A stretch of DNA of 64,000 nucleotides from Lachnospiraceae bacterium (GCA_024697225.1 JAILGA010000035.1:1-64000), one strand, 5' to 3'. Positions 37,776 through 47,494 are shown, counted from the first letter of the stretch. Made by a program: numbers and translations. Notes: generated from the sequence alone by a model not told the origin.

Positions 37776-39859
37776 GACGGAAAAAGAGGGGCAGCAGTCC
37801 GGATGGAGCATGGAATAAGGCGCTGTTTGCGGAGGAACTCGTAAACGGGGGCTTTTTCGATGAGGATAAAAAGGACGAATGCGTTGATATCCTTGTGAAG
37901 AAAGCCGCCGAACTTGCGGCGGATACCATGCTTGATGGCATTGAAAGCGGCGTAATAAGGCTGGACAGTTCATATTACAGCAAAAAAAAGGGCGGCAGGG
38001 GTAAAACCGTGCCGCAGTTTCTTGATGAGAGCAATCTTGACCAGTTCTTCGAGAAGATGAGGTACGTCTCAGATCCCGTGCTGAAAAAATACGGAGCGAT
38101 CGAGGGAATACAGCAGTGGACCTACAAGTGTACTCTGGATGAGATACCGGCATTTCGCCGCAAGGAGAACGGAAGACTCAGAATGCTTGCCCAGAAGGCC
38201 TTCGGCAGGGAGATAAAGCAGTATTTCAGAGAGATTGCCGGTGAGAGGCTGACGAACGAAGCCATTTTGGAGCATCTTTGCGAGAATCCCAGATACAGGG
38301 AGCTGGCTTCAAGAAGGCTTGATGAACTGGCGGCCGAGAATGAGCTGCTGTCGTTTATCGAGGAGGGGATGCCCTCCGATTACACCAAACTCTTCCCCAG
38401 AGCCCGCAGAATGAAGCGGGAGTTTTTTCTGCATATAGGTCCCACCAATTCGGGAAAGACACATGACGCACTGGAAGATCTGAAGAAGGCTGAAAGCGGC
38501 GTATATCTCGCGCCCCTCAGACTCATGGCCTATGAGCAGTATGAGGCCATGACAGACGCGGGGCTTGAATGTCACATGCTGACGGGGGAGGAATCCTACG
38601 GCAGCCCGGAGTCCCCGCACGTCTCCTCCACTGTTGAGATGGCTGATTACACGGCGAGATATGAAGTGGGCGTCATAGATGAGGCTCAGATGCTGTCGGA
38701 TCCCGACAGGGGTTATGCATGGACGGCCGCGATACTTGGCCTCAGGGCGAGACGGATCCACGTCTGTGCGGCACCATATGCCAGGAAGATTATAGAAAGG
38801 CTGATAGATCTGTGCGGTGATACCTGTACTATATGTGAGCACGAGCGGCTGGTGCCGATAGCGGCGGTTCGTGAGCCTGTGAGTTTTCCGGCGGGGGTGC
38901 AGCCCGGAGACGCGCTCATAGTCTTTTCAAGAAGGAGCGTGCACAGTGTCGCGGGACTTTTGAGGGAGCAGGGTATAAGCTGCAGCATTATCTACGGCGC
39001 CCTGCCTTATGATGTGAGGCATGAGGAGGTACGGAAGTTCAACGACAGGGAGACTGATGTGGTCGTTGCCACGGATGCGATAGGTATGGGAATGAACCTG
39101 CCTGTCAGAAGGGTGGTCTTTGTGGAGGACTACAAGTTTGACGGCAGGGAGAGCAGGGTGCTGAAGCCCGAGGAAGTGCAGCAGATCGCAGGGCGGGCCG
39201 GCAGATACGGTATCTATGATCTTGGACTCTACGGGAGCATTGAGGGCGATGAGGATATGGAGGAACTCTACAACGCTCCCGTGCCGGATATTGAAGAGGC
39301 GGTTGTCACTGTTCCGAATGACATTCTGCTCTTTGATACGAGAGTGTCCGTGATATTGGAGAAATGGTCGGAGATCCCCGTGCAGAAGGGCTTCATAAAG
39401 GCAAATGTGAGACGTGAGATAGACCTTGCAAAGCGCCTTGAACACATATCGGATGACAAAAAACTGATATGCGAGTTCATCAATCTCAAGTTCGATGAGG
39501 AGAGCTTCAGGCTGCTGGAGCTGTGGGAGGACTGCTTCTGCAGGGTCATGCTGGGAGAAGGCCTGGATGTGATGCTGGATGAGGTGGGTGCCAGAAGCGA
39601 CATGGCAGGGCTTGAACTTCTCTACAGGGAATATGATCTCCTGTACAGTGTTGTGAGCCGGTTTGAACCTCAGTCAGAGCTAATAGGAATGATCGAGAAG
39701 AAGAGATCCGAAATAACCGATAAGCTCATAGTCCTGCTGCAGGATCAGCGCTTTGAAAGACGCCGCTGCAAGCGCTGCGGCAGACCGCTCCCCTTCGGCT
39801 TCAGGTACAGTGTCTGTGAGCGCTGCCACAGGGAGAGAAGATGGGATAGGCACGGGTGA
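37763..39859 (+). CDS. Suv3-like ATP-dependent RNA helicase with a C-terminal zinc knuckle
   Basis: 698 residues. Residues 226-233 are GPTNSGKT, the distinctive Walker A of Suv3 helicases; then YLAPLRLMAYEQYEAM, LTGEE, HVSSTVEMA, the DEAQ box VIDEAQML and motif VI QQIAGRAGRYG follow in order. Suv3 is the mitochondrial degradosome RNA helicase; bacterial relatives are little studied. The first 220 residues are mostly helical and unassigned. The end has CKRCGRPLPFGFRYSVCERCH (669-689), a four-cysteine zinc site. It starts inside the last codons of ilvN without a strong ribosome site, so coupled translation is likely. RNA substrate unknown. Confidence 0.8.
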   Translation: MHRVRRKKRGSSPDGAWNKALFAEELVNGGFFDEDKKDECVDILVKKAAELAADTMLDGIESGVIRLDSSYYSKKKGGRGKTVPQFLDESNLDQFFEKMRYVSDPVLKKYGAIEGIQQWTYKCTLDEIPAFRRKENGRLRMLAQKAFGREIKQYFREIAGERLTNEAILEHLCENPRYRELASRRLDELAAENELLSFIEEGMPSDYTKLFPRARRMKREFFLHIGPTNSGKTHDALEDLKKAESGVYLAPLRLMAYEQYEAMTDAGLECHMLTGEESYGSPESPHVSSTVEMADYTARYEVGVIDEAQMLSDPDRGYAWTAAILGLRARRIHVCAAPYARKIIERLIDLCGDTCTICEHERLVPIAAVREPVSFPAGVQPGDALIVFSRRSVHSVAGLLREQGISCSIIYGALPYDVRHEEVRKFNDRETDVVVATDAIGMGMNLPVRRVVFVEDYKFDGRESRVLKPEEVQQIAGRAGRYGIYDLGLYGSIEGDEDMEELYNAPVPDIEEAVVTVPNDILLFDTRVSVILEKWSEIPVQKGFIKANVRREIDLAKRLEHISDDKKLICEFINLKFDEESFRLLELWEDCFCRVMLGEGLDVMLDEVGARSDMAGLELLYREYDLLYSVVSRFEPQSELIGMIEKKRSEITDKLIVLLQDQRFERRRCKRCGRPLPFGFRYSVCERCHRERRWDRHG

Positions 39860-39873
39860 TATATCGATATTCT

Positions 39874-39902
39874 TTGCAATTCCGCATTATATATGATATG
39901 AT
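39874..39902 (+). promoter_or_regulatory. Promoter of the yicC-gmk gene block
   Basis: TTGCAA (39874-39879) and TATGAT (39897-39902) with a 17-base spacer. A GC-rich leader of about 95 bases precedes the yicC ATG. Confidence 0.6.
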
Positions 39903-40003
39903 TACATGATGTGTTGTTACGGCGCCCGCGGAAAGGCCGGACCGCGCGATCAGGACTATCAGGGTGGGATTTGTTGTTTTTCGCGGTACCTTTGGAGGAA
40001 ACT

Positions 40004-40891
40004 ATGGTCTGCAGCATGACAGGCTTCGGAAGAAGCGAGATCACGCAGGGTGAGCGGAGATATATGGCGGAGATCAGATCCGTCAATAACCGCTATCTCG
40101 ATCTTAACGTAAAGCTTCCCAGAAGGCTGGGAGCGGCTGATGGCCCCGTGAGGGCACTCTTAAAGCGCTATATCAAGAGAGGGAAGGTTGATGTTTTTGT
40201 AAGCTGCACCCTTGATTACGGTAATGACGAGGTGGTCAGGTACAACAGACGGATCGCCTCGGAGTATCTTGAGAGTCTGAAGCTTATGGCCGAGGAATTC
40301 GGCATGGAAAATGACATCAGACTCTCGACACTGGCCAGATTCCCGGATGTCTTCGTTACGGAGGAAGAGGAGCTTGATGAGGATGAGGCTGTAAAGGGAG
40401 TTTTGGAAGCGGTTGAGGACGCCTGCATGAAGTTTTCGGAAGCAAGGCGGACCGAGGGTGAATGGCTTAAGAGCGACCTGCTTGATAAGCTTACTGTGAT
40501 GGAAAGCAGCGTGGCGTATATCACGGAGCGCTCTCCGCAGATAATCGAGGAGTACAAAAAATCCCTCCGTGAGAAGATCGAGGATCTCATGGGGGAGAAG
40601 TCGATAGATGAGAACAGACTTGCCATGGAAGTCGCGCTGTTTGCCGACAAGGTATGCGTCGATGAGGAACTGGTAAGGCTTGGAAGCCATATATCGCAGG
40701 TCAGGAGTGTCCTTGAAAAGGGCGATGACAAGGATGGTATAGGCAGAAGACTGGACTTTATCGTTCAGGAGATGAACAGGGAAGCAAACACGATACTTTC
40801 AAAATCCACGGATCTTGGCATATCGGACATGGGTATAGACCTGAAGACTACTATCGAAAAGATACGAGAGCAGATACAGAATATCGAGTGA
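40004..40891 (+). CDS. yicC: YicC/YloC-family endoribonuclease
   Basis: 295 residues from the ATG behind TTTGGAGGAAACT (MVCSMTGFGRSE is the conserved start). The C-terminal signature RLDFIVQEMNREANTILSKSTD is nearly invariant in the family. YicC in E. coli is an RNase linked to small-RNA turnover. The order yicC-gmk-rpoZ is conserved in many bacteria and is seen here. The frame is open to 39911, but that part is leader. Confidence 0.92.
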   Translation: MVCSMTGFGRSEITQGERRYMAEIRSVNNRYLDLNVKLPRRLGAADGPVRALLKRYIKRGKVDVFVSCTLDYGNDEVVRYNRRIASEYLESLKLMAEEFGMENDIRLSTLARFPDVFVTEEEELDEDEAVKGVLEAVEDACMKFSEARRTEGEWLKSDLLDKLTVMESSVAYITERSPQIIEEYKKSLREKIEDLMGEKSIDENRLAMEVALFADKVCVDEELVRLGSHISQVRSVLEKGDDKDGIGRRLDFIVQEMNREANTILSKSTDLGISDMGIDLKTTIEKIREQIQNIE

Positions 40892-40925
40892 CAACACGGA
40901 GATCTCTTTGATCGAAAGGAAACCT

Positions 40926-41552
40926 ATGGCGGACAGACGGGGAGTAATAACGGTGATAAGCGGGTTCTCGGGGACAGGCAAGGGCACGCTCATGAGGGAA
41001 CTTATGTCCCGCTATGACAATTACACGCTTTCCGTGTCCATGACGACAAGAGAGCCCAGAGCAGGCGAAGTAGACGGCAGGGATTATTTCTTCACCACGG
41101 ATGAGAATTTCGAAAAGATGGTGGAGGAGGGTAAGTTTATCGAGCATGCCGGCTACTGCGGGCATTACTACGGTACTCCCAGAGATTTCGTATACAAAAG
41201 ACTCGACGAGGGCTATGATGTGCTGCTTGAGATCGAGGTGCAGGGCGCGCTTCAGGTAAAGGAAAAGTGTCCCGATGCCCTGCTTTTGTTCGTGACTCCG
41301 CCGAGTGCCGAAGAACTGAAAAAACGACTTGAGGGAAGGGGAACGGAAGCCCCGGATGTCATTAAGGAGAGGCTTGAGCGCGCCAAAGAGGAATCGAAAT
41401 ATATAGACAGATATGATTATCTGCTTATCAATGACGACCTCGACCGCTGTACCGAAGAGATGCACAGCATCATACAGGCTGCACACGCAGCGCCCGGCAG
41501 AAACACAGAGCTTATAAAGACAATCATCGACAGTTTGTACACTATACACTGA
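40926..41552 (+). CDS. gmk: Guanylate kinase
   Basis: 208 residues. It phosphorylates GMP to GDP. The P-loop is SGFSGTGKGTL (a small variant of GPSGxGKGT), and the GMP-binding motif is STTREPRAGEVDGRDYFF-like (here SMTTREPRAGEVDGRDY). The ATG at 40926 lies behind GAAAGGA; a TTG at 40908 is in frame but poorly placed. Confidence 0.94.
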   Translation: MADRRGVITVISGFSGTGKGTLMRELMSRYDNYTLSVSMTTREPRAGEVDGRDYFFTTDENFEKMVEEGKFIEHAGYCGHYYGTPRDFVYKRLDEGYDVLLEIEVQGALQVKEKCPDALLLFVTPPSAEELKKRLEGRGTEAPDVIKERLERAKEESKYIDRYDYLLINDDLDRCTEEMHSIIQAAHAAPGRNTELIKTIIDSLYTIH

Positions 41553-41570
41553 AAAGGGGGTTTAAGAACA

Positions 41571-41945
41571 ATGATACATCCATCTTACGTTGACCTGATG
41601 AAGGTCGTGAACAAGGGAGTTGAAGAGGGAGAGGAACCCATCATCTCCAGCCGTTATTCCATTGTCATGGCGACGGCGAGAAGAGCAAGGCAGCTTGTGG
41701 CGGGAGATGATCCGCTTGTTGATGCCACCAAGGGCAGAAAGGCTCTGTCTGTTGCGGTATCCGAACTCAATGAAGACAAGATAAGGATACTGACCGACGA
41801 GGAGAAGGCGAGTATGGAGGAGAGAAGACTTGCCGAGAGCACAAGGAGCGGAGTCGACGAGGAGCCGGAAGCCGCAGAGGAAGCCGGCGAGGTCGAAGAA
41901 ATACCTGCCGATGAGGACGCGGAGTCTGTGTCAGAGGAAGAATGA
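41571..41945 (+). CDS. rpoZ: RNA polymerase omega subunit
   Basis: 124 residues. Residues 1-75 fit omega (MIHPSYVDLMKVV, SRYSIVMATARRARQL, KALSVAVSEL), which helps assemble RNA polymerase around beta-prime. The tail after residue 80 is an acidic low-complexity extension (EEPEAAEEAGEVEEIPADEDAE) longer than in most omegas. It overlaps rimO by 4 bases (ATGA). Confidence 0.9.
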   Translation: MIHPSYVDLMKVVNKGVEEGEEPIISSRYSIVMATARRARQLVAGDDPLVDATKGRKALSVAVSELNEDKIRILTDEEKASMEERRLAESTRSGVDEEPEAAEEAGEVEEIPADEDAESVSEEE

Positions 41946-43324
41946 GACTTTATTTTGTTTCGCTCGGCTGCGATAAGAACCGGGTTGATGCGGAGAGGAT
42001 GCTCGGCACCCTGCTTGATGCAGGACATGAGATCACAGATGATGAGGAGCAGGCGGAGGCGGTTATCGTCAACACCTGCTGCTTTATTGATGCGGCAAAA
42101 GAGGAGAGCATAGGAGAGATACTTACCTATGCGGACATGAAGACCGCAGGGCGGATAAAGGCGCTCATCGTGACAGGCTGTATGGCGCAGAGGTACAGCG
42201 CCGAGATCAGGAAAGAGATTCCCGAGGTCGACGCGGTAGTAATGCTTTCCGAAAACGGACAGATCGCCCGGATTCTTGAGGATGTGAGTTCGGGAAGAGC
42301 GCTGCCTGAGAACTGCGTGTATACCGGCAAAGGAAAAGAGCATGCGCCGGAAAACGGCAGAAGAGTCCTGACCACAGGCATGAGTTATGAATTCCTGAAG
42401 ATCGCGGAGGGCTGCGACAGACATTGCACCTACTGTGCGATACCGGGGATCCGCGGAAAATACCGCAGCATGCCCATGGAAAAACTGGTGTCCGAGGCAG
42501 AAAAGCTCGCCGGAGAGGGCATAAGCGAACTGATACTGGTTGCACAGGAGTGCACGAGATACGGGATAGATATTACGGGGGAGAAAAAACTCCCGGAACT
42601 TCTGAAAAGACTTTGCAGGATCGAAGGTCTGCACTGGATAAGGGTACTGTACTGCTATCCGGAGGAGATAGATGACGATCTGATAGATGTGATCGCCTCT
42701 GAGAAGAAGATATGCAGATATCTTGACATTCCTGTTCAGAGCGGTTCGGACAGGATACTTGCCCGGATGGGAAGAAAGATAAAGCAGAAGGATATCAGAG
42801 AGCTTGTAGAAAAACTGCGTGAGCGCATCCCGGATATATGTATCCGGACGACGTTCATCACCGGATTCCCCGGAGAGACGGCAGAGGATCACAGACGCAC
42901 GGCGGAGCTTGTGAGAGATATGAGATTTGACAGGCTGGGTGTTTTTACCTATTCGCAGGAGGAGGGAACGCCCGCCGCATCATTTTCCGATCAGGTGTCT
43001 GAAAGGACAAAGAAGATCAGGCGCACGAAGCTGATGAAGCTTCAGCAGCAGATCGTGTTTGAGAAGGGAAATGCCCTTGTGGGGCAGACCGTGGAAGCGG
43101 TTATAGAGGGAAGAGTGACCGGAGTCAGCTCCGGCAGCGGATACGGCGATGTTTACGCCGCGAGGACCATGCGTGATACTCCGGACGTAGACGGTATGCT
43201 GTTCATAGAAAATGTGGATCCGGACAGGGAACTGATCACGGGCAATTATGTTTTTGCCAGGATAACAGGAACTGACGGGTATGATCTGACAGGAGAATTG
43301 TGCGATGAAGATGAATCTGCCTAA
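41942..43324 (+). CDS. rimO: Ribosomal protein S12 methylthiotransferase
   Basis: 460 residues. A radical-SAM enzyme that adds a methylthio group to an aspartate of ribosomal protein S12. It has the N-terminal UPF0004 domain (FVSLGCDKNRVDAERML, with cysteines for a second cluster), the radical-SAM CDRHCTYC near residue 158 and a C-terminal TRAM domain. VSLGCDKNxVD separates RimO from MiaB. The end overlaps pgsA by 20 bases. Confidence 0.93.
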   Translation: MRLYFVSLGCDKNRVDAERMLGTLLDAGHEITDDEEQAEAVIVNTCCFIDAAKEESIGEILTYADMKTAGRIKALIVTGCMAQRYSAEIRKEIPEVDAVVMLSENGQIARILEDVSSGRALPENCVYTGKGKEHAPENGRRVLTTGMSYEFLKIAEGCDRHCTYCAIPGIRGKYRSMPMEKLVSEAEKLAGEGISELILVAQECTRYGIDITGEKKLPELLKRLCRIEGLHWIRVLYCYPEEIDDDLIDVIASEKKICRYLDIPVQSGSDRILARMGRKIKQKDIRELVEKLRERIPDICIRTTFITGFPGETAEDHRRTAELVRDMRFDRLGVFTYSQEEGTPAASFSDQVSERTKKIRRTKLMKLQQQIVFEKGNALVGQTVEAVIEGRVTGVSSGSGYGDVYAARTMRDTPDVDGMLFIENVDPDRELITGNYVFARITGTDGYDLTGELCDEDESA

Positions 43325-43862
43325 CAAACTTACTATGCTGAGGGTCATTATGATCCCCTTCTTTGTATTGTTTCTGCTTGTGCCTCTGGCGGGCGGCGCA
43401 AGCAAATGGATCGCGATCGCCATATTTGCGGCGGCATCCCTGACCGATCTGGCTGACGGAAAGATAGCGCGCAAATATAATCTGGTGACGGATTTCGGGA
43501 AGTTTATGGATCCTCTCGCGGACAAGCTTCTTGTATGTTCGGGGATGATCTGCCTCGCCACAAGGGAGCTTTTTTCGGACAGCATGATACCTGCGTGGAT
43601 AGTTGTGGTAATAATATCAAGAGAGTTCGTGATCAGCGGCTTCAGACTGATAGCCGCAGAAAAAGGGGTTGTCATTGCAGCAAGTTATTGGGGAAAGTTC
43701 AAGACGACATTTCAGATGATAATGATCATATTGAAGATAGCTGATATCAGGCAGCTGACTGTCTTAACCAATATAGTGATGTATATTGCCCTGGCTCTTA
43801 CTGTGGTATCGCTTGTCGATTACCTGTATAAGAACCGCGGCGTGATGGACGGGGAGATGTGA
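43305..43862 (+). CDS. pgsA: CDP-diacylglycerol-glycerol-3-phosphate phosphatidyltransferase
   Basis: 185 residues with about five helices. It makes phosphatidylglycerol phosphate in the membrane. The CDP-alcohol transferase motif is complete: DGKIARKYNLVTDFGKFMD then PLADK, matching DGxxARx8Gx3Dx3D. AGGAG at 43291 supports the ATG at 43305 within the rimO tail; rimO-pgsA is a common pair. Confidence 0.93.
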   Translation: MKMNLPNKLTMLRVIMIPFFVLFLLVPLAGGASKWIAIAIFAAASLTDLADGKIARKYNLVTDFGKFMDPLADKLLVCSGMICLATRELFSDSMIPAWIVVVIISREFVISGFRLIAAEKGVVIAASYWGKFKTTFQMIMIILKIADIRQLTVLTNIVMYIALALTVVSLVDYLYKNRGVMDGEM

Positions 43863-43865
43863 GAT

Positions 43866-44705
43866 ATGATGAACGGAAATCTTTTGAAAACAAGATCCGT
43901 AAGAACTGCGGCGGTATGCTTTGCCCTGATGTTCGCGCTGTGCGGCTGCGGCGACGGCTTCGAGCTGCTGCTTCCCTACAAGAAGCCTGTCTATGCTCCG
44001 TATGAGGATGAAGACGAGGAAGAAGAGGAGGAGTGGGAGTTCGAGGAACTGGAAGAAGACGACGAGGAGGATGAGGAGGATTACGAAGGCGACTTCGACG
44101 ACGAGGAGGATTATGATGAGGAACCCGCCGAAGCGGAGCCCGGAGAGGAGCCTCCGCCGGTATTTACGCCCGGAGTACTAAGCGGCAATTCTTATGAGAA
44201 TTCAACCCTCGGTATCGGTCTGACAATGGGAGACGGGTGGACCTTTTCCACACCCGACGAACTGGCAAAGATCAACAACCTGGGCGAGGCGGCAACCACC
44301 GAGACGGCCACCGCGTTTCTCGAAAAACCCGAGGAATATGTGGATATGGATGTTATATCCGGAGGATACGGCAACGAGATCAGCGTCAGCGTGATCAATT
44401 CCATGTTTATCGCCTCGGAAGACATGAGGCAGGTTGCCGAGGACACCAATGCGGCACTGGAAGAACAGCTTACCAAAGGCGGCTACCAGGATGTCACTGT
44501 TTCGGTCGAAGAGAGACAGTTCCTCGGAGAGATAGTTTATGCAAATGTGGCTTACTGTACCTACCAGGGTACACAGGTGAGAGAGATGCAGATCCACAGT
44601 CAGAAGAACGGATATTTCTACACGATCACATTTATGTTCTTCGGCGACAATGATTTCGAGGAAGTAATGGGCAATTTCTATTCAGTGGAAGGGGAGTCTG
44701 TGTGA
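43866..44705 (+). CDS. Lipoprotein with an extreme acidic linker
   Basis: 279 residues. A signal peptide ends near ALCGCG (lipobox region), followed by a 50-residue stretch around residues 45-98 that is almost only D and E with Y and P. The folded part from about 110 (YENSTLGIGLTMGDGWTFSTPDELAKINN) resembles the small extracellular domain of other clostridial lipoproteins of unknown function. The linker probably spans the cell wall and could bind cations. It begins 3 bases after pgsA and overlaps the next gene. Confidence 0.75.
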   Translation: MMNGNLLKTRSVRTAAVCFALMFALCGCGDGFELLLPYKKPVYAPYEDEDEEEEEEWEFEELEEDDEEDEEDYEGDFDDEEDYDEEPAEAEPGEEPPPVFTPGVLSGNSYENSTLGIGLTMGDGWTFSTPDELAKINNLGEAATTETATAFLEKPEEYVDMDVISGGYGNEISVSVINSMFIASEDMRQVAEDTNAALEEQLTKGGYQDVTVSVEERQFLGEIVYANVAYCTYQGTQVREMQIHSQKNGYFYTITFMFFGDNDFEEVMGNFYSVEGESV

Positions 44706-46129
44706 TGGCCATGAGAGATGTTACTGTCATAGGCGGCGGAGTGGTCGGCTGTGCCGTGGCGAGGGAGCTTTCCGCCTGGGATCTGGACATCCTGCTTGTG
44801 GAAAAAGAAGAGGATGTGTGCAGCGGCACGTCCAAGGCCAATAGCGCCATTGTTCATGCCGGTTTTGATGCTGCTCCCGGATCTCTGAAGGCGAAATTTA
44901 ATGTCCTGGGCAGCAGGATGATGGCCGGTATCGCAAAAGAACTGGATGTACCGTATGTAAATAACCAGTCAATGGTGCTGGCTGTCGGGAACGACGACGC
45001 CGCGGGGATCCGTGATCTGTACGACAGGGGTATAAAAAACGGCGTAGAGGGTCTGAAGGTGCTGACCGGAGACGAGGCGAGGGAACTTGAACCCGCTCTG
45101 TCAAAAGAAGTGACCGCGGCCCTGCTCGCTGAAACAGGTGCGATAGTCTGCCCCTTTGAACTGACGGCTGCTTATGCCGAATGTGCCGCGTCAAACGGAG
45201 CGGAATTCAGATTTCTGAGTGAGGTTACGGGCCTAAGGAAGATCGACGGAGGATATGAGCTTGAACTGTCGGACGGCGGGAAGATACAGACGCGCTATGT
45301 GGTAAATGCCGCAGGCATTTATGCCGATATAATCCACAACATGGTGAGTGAGAAAAAACTGAGCATAACCGCGAGGAAGGGCAGTTATCTGCTGATGGAC
45401 AAGGAGGCCGCATCAACCGTAGGACGCACGATATTCAGGGTGCCGGGAAAGATGGGAAAAGGCGTGCTTGTGACACCTACCGTGCACGGAAATCTCATGT
45501 CCGGCCCCACAGCGGATGATGAGCCCGACAGGGACAACACTGCGACAACGGCGGATGCGCTTTCACAGATAAAGAGCAAGGCATCTGAGATGGTGGAAAA
45601 TGTTCCTTTCAAGGTCGTGATCACATCCTTTGCGGGACTCCGCGCTCATGAGGCAGGTGGGGATTTTGTGCTGGGCGAGTGCGGGGATGCACCGGGTTTC
45701 TATGATGCCGCCGGTATCGAATCCCCGGGTCTCACGGCTGCACCTGCGATCGGGGTATTCCTTGCAAACGAGATCGCAAAAGCTTCCGGTGCGGGAAAAA
45801 AGGCGGATTACAGGCCGGAGAGAAAGGGCATTCCGGCCGTAAGTGCGATGAGCGATGAAGAGAGAGCTGCGCTCATCGAAAAGGATCCGGATTACGGAAA
45901 AATAGTCTGCCGGTGTGAATCTGTCACCGAGGGCGAGATCAGGGAAGCCATACGAAGGAAGCCCGGAGCAAGGAGCATGGACGGCATCAAGCGCAGGGTC
46001 CGCGCAGGAATGGGACGCTGCCAGGCGGGCTTCTGCACCCCGAGGGTCATGGAGATACTATCTGAGGAGCTGGGAGTTCCCATGGAAGAGATCCGGAAAA
46101 ACAGACCGGGATCGGAACTTCTTATCTGA
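44705..46129 (+). CDS. FAD-dependent glycerol-3-phosphate dehydrogenase-like oxidoreductase (GlpA-type) with BFD-like iron-sulfur domain
   Basis: About 474 residues. The N-terminal FAD motif is VIGGGVVGCAVARELS, followed by a DAO-type fold (FAGLRAHEAGGDFVLGE). The C-terminus has a BFD-like [2Fe-2S] site: CRCESVTEGEIREAI, then GRCQAGFC. This is the domain plan of anaerobic GlpA. With the next two genes it forms the clostridial glycerol-3-phosphate dehydrogenase set, oxidising G3P to dihydroxyacetone phosphate. AGGGGAG supports the ATG at 44705; a GTG at 44702 and an ATG at 44711 are alternatives. Confidence 0.85.
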   Translation: MAMRDVTVIGGGVVGCAVARELSAWDLDILLVEKEEDVCSGTSKANSAIVHAGFDAAPGSLKAKFNVLGSRMMAGIAKELDVPYVNNQSMVLAVGNDDAAGIRDLYDRGIKNGVEGLKVLTGDEARELEPALSKEVTAALLAETGAIVCPFELTAAYAECAASNGAEFRFLSEVTGLRKIDGGYELELSDGGKIQTRYVVNAAGIYADIIHNMVSEKKLSITARKGSYLLMDKEAASTVGRTIFRVPGKMGKGVLVTPTVHGNLMSGPTADDEPDRDNTATTADALSQIKSKASEMVENVPFKVVITSFAGLRAHEAGGDFVLGECGDAPGFYDAAGIESPGLTAAPAIGVFLANEIAKASGAGKKADYRPERKGIPAVSAMSDEERAALIEKDPDYGKIVCRCESVTEGEIREAIRRKPGARSMDGIKRRVRAGMGRCQAGFCTPRVMEILSEELGVPMEEIRKNRPGSELLI

Positions 46130-46200
46130 TCCGCCGCCCGGTTCGGGACAGGCGGAACACACAGATGCCGCAGTATAAAGAGATTGACAGGGAGGCATAA

Positions 46201-47472
46201 ATGCTGGGAGACCTACATGTTGAAATACTTATTATAGGCGGAGGGCCTGCGGGACTGGCCGCCGCTGTCGCCGCAAAAAATGCCGGGGTACAGGACATCC
46301 TGATCGTGGAGCGCGACAGGATGCTCGGCGGCATATTGAATCAGTGCATACATAACGGCTTCGGACTGCACACCTTCAGGGAGGAACTGACCGGCCCCGA
46401 GTACGCGGCGCGCTTTATCGCCCGGGTAAAGGAGCTTGAGATACCTTATCTTCTGAACACCATGGTCATGTCCGTTGGCAGCGACAGGACAGTAACGCTC
46501 ATGGGACGTGAGACCGGTGTGAAAAAGATAAAAGCCGACGCTGTCATTCTGGCTATGGGCTGCCGCGAGAGGCCGAGGGGGGCGCTCTCGATACCGGGCT
46601 ACAGACCTGCCGGTATTTATACCGCGGGCACGGCGCAGAGGCTGATGAACATAGAGGGATATTCCATAGGCAAGAGAGCGGTAATCCTTGGGTCGGGCGA
46701 TATAGGGCTCATAATGGCGAGAAGGCTTACGCTGGAGGGAGCGGAAGTCCTCGCCGTCGCCGAACTTATGCCTTATTCGGGCGGATTAAAGCGCAATATA
46801 GTGCAATGCCTGAATGACTACGGCATACCGCTTCTGCTTTCACATACCGTCGTAGATATCCGCGGAAAGGAAAGAGTGAGCGGTGTGACGATCGCGGAAG
46901 TGGATGAAAAGAGAAATCCGATACCCGGAACAGAACAGGATTATGAATGCGATACACTGCTGCTCTCCTGCGGTCTTCTTCCCGAGAATGAGCTGACCAG
47001 GATGACAAATGCTTCGCTCAGTACCGTGACCGGCGGAGCTGTAGTCAATGACAGGCTGCAGACGGATATCCCGGGCATCTTTGCCTGCGGAAATGTGCTG
47101 CACGTCCACGATCTTGTGGACTATGTCTCCGAGGAGGCAGCCCTCGCCGGTGAGAACGCGGCTGCATATGTAAAGGGAGCGGGCGCAGCATCCGGTGATC
47201 CGGAGCAGATCCGGATAGAAACCGAAGGCGGAGTGCGTTATACGGTACCGCAGCAGATCGATATCAGGAACATGCGCGACGAGATCACCTTGAGATTCAG
47301 GGTCGCGGATGTTTATAAGGACAAAACCATCGCCGTATATAAGGGTGAGGAGAAGCTGTATTCCAGAAGGACCAGAGTTCTTGCCCCGGGCGAGATGGAG
47401 CAGGTGAAGCTGACGAGAGAGAAGCTGGGTGATTTTGCTCCGGGCGAAGTACTGAAGATCACCCTTGAGTGA
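46201..47472 (+). CDS. FAD/NAD-dependent oxidoreductase, partner of the GlpA-like protein
   Basis: 423 residues of pyridine-nucleotide-disulfide type: FAD motif IIGGGPAGLAAAVAAKNAG, a second nucleotide motif ILGSGDIGLIMARRL and FACGNVLHVHDLVD near the end. In clostridial glycerol-3-phosphate clusters this kind of flavoprotein sits between GlpA and a DUF1667 protein and probably passes electrons. The 71-base gap before it has no clear promoter. Confidence 0.85.
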   Translation: MLGDLHVEILIIGGGPAGLAAAVAAKNAGVQDILIVERDRMLGGILNQCIHNGFGLHTFREELTGPEYAARFIARVKELEIPYLLNTMVMSVGSDRTVTLMGRETGVKKIKADAVILAMGCRERPRGALSIPGYRPAGIYTAGTAQRLMNIEGYSIGKRAVILGSGDIGLIMARRLTLEGAEVLAVAELMPYSGGLKRNIVQCLNDYGIPLLLSHTVVDIRGKERVSGVTIAEVDEKRNPIPGTEQDYECDTLLLSCGLLPENELTRMTNASLSTVTGGAVVNDRLQTDIPGIFACGNVLHVHDLVDYVSEEAALAGENAAAYVKGAGAASGDPEQIRIETEGGVRYTVPQQIDIRNMRDEITLRFRVADVYKDKTIAVYKGEEKLYSRRTRVLAPGEMEQVKLTREKLGDFAPGEVLKITLE

Positions 47473-47494
47473 AAACGCATCCGGGAGAGATGAT

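Noticed and set aside
41654-42892. A 412-codon minus-strand open frame opposite rpoZ and rimO
   Set aside because: Both opposite genes are unmistakable; the long frame is a by-product of their codon use.
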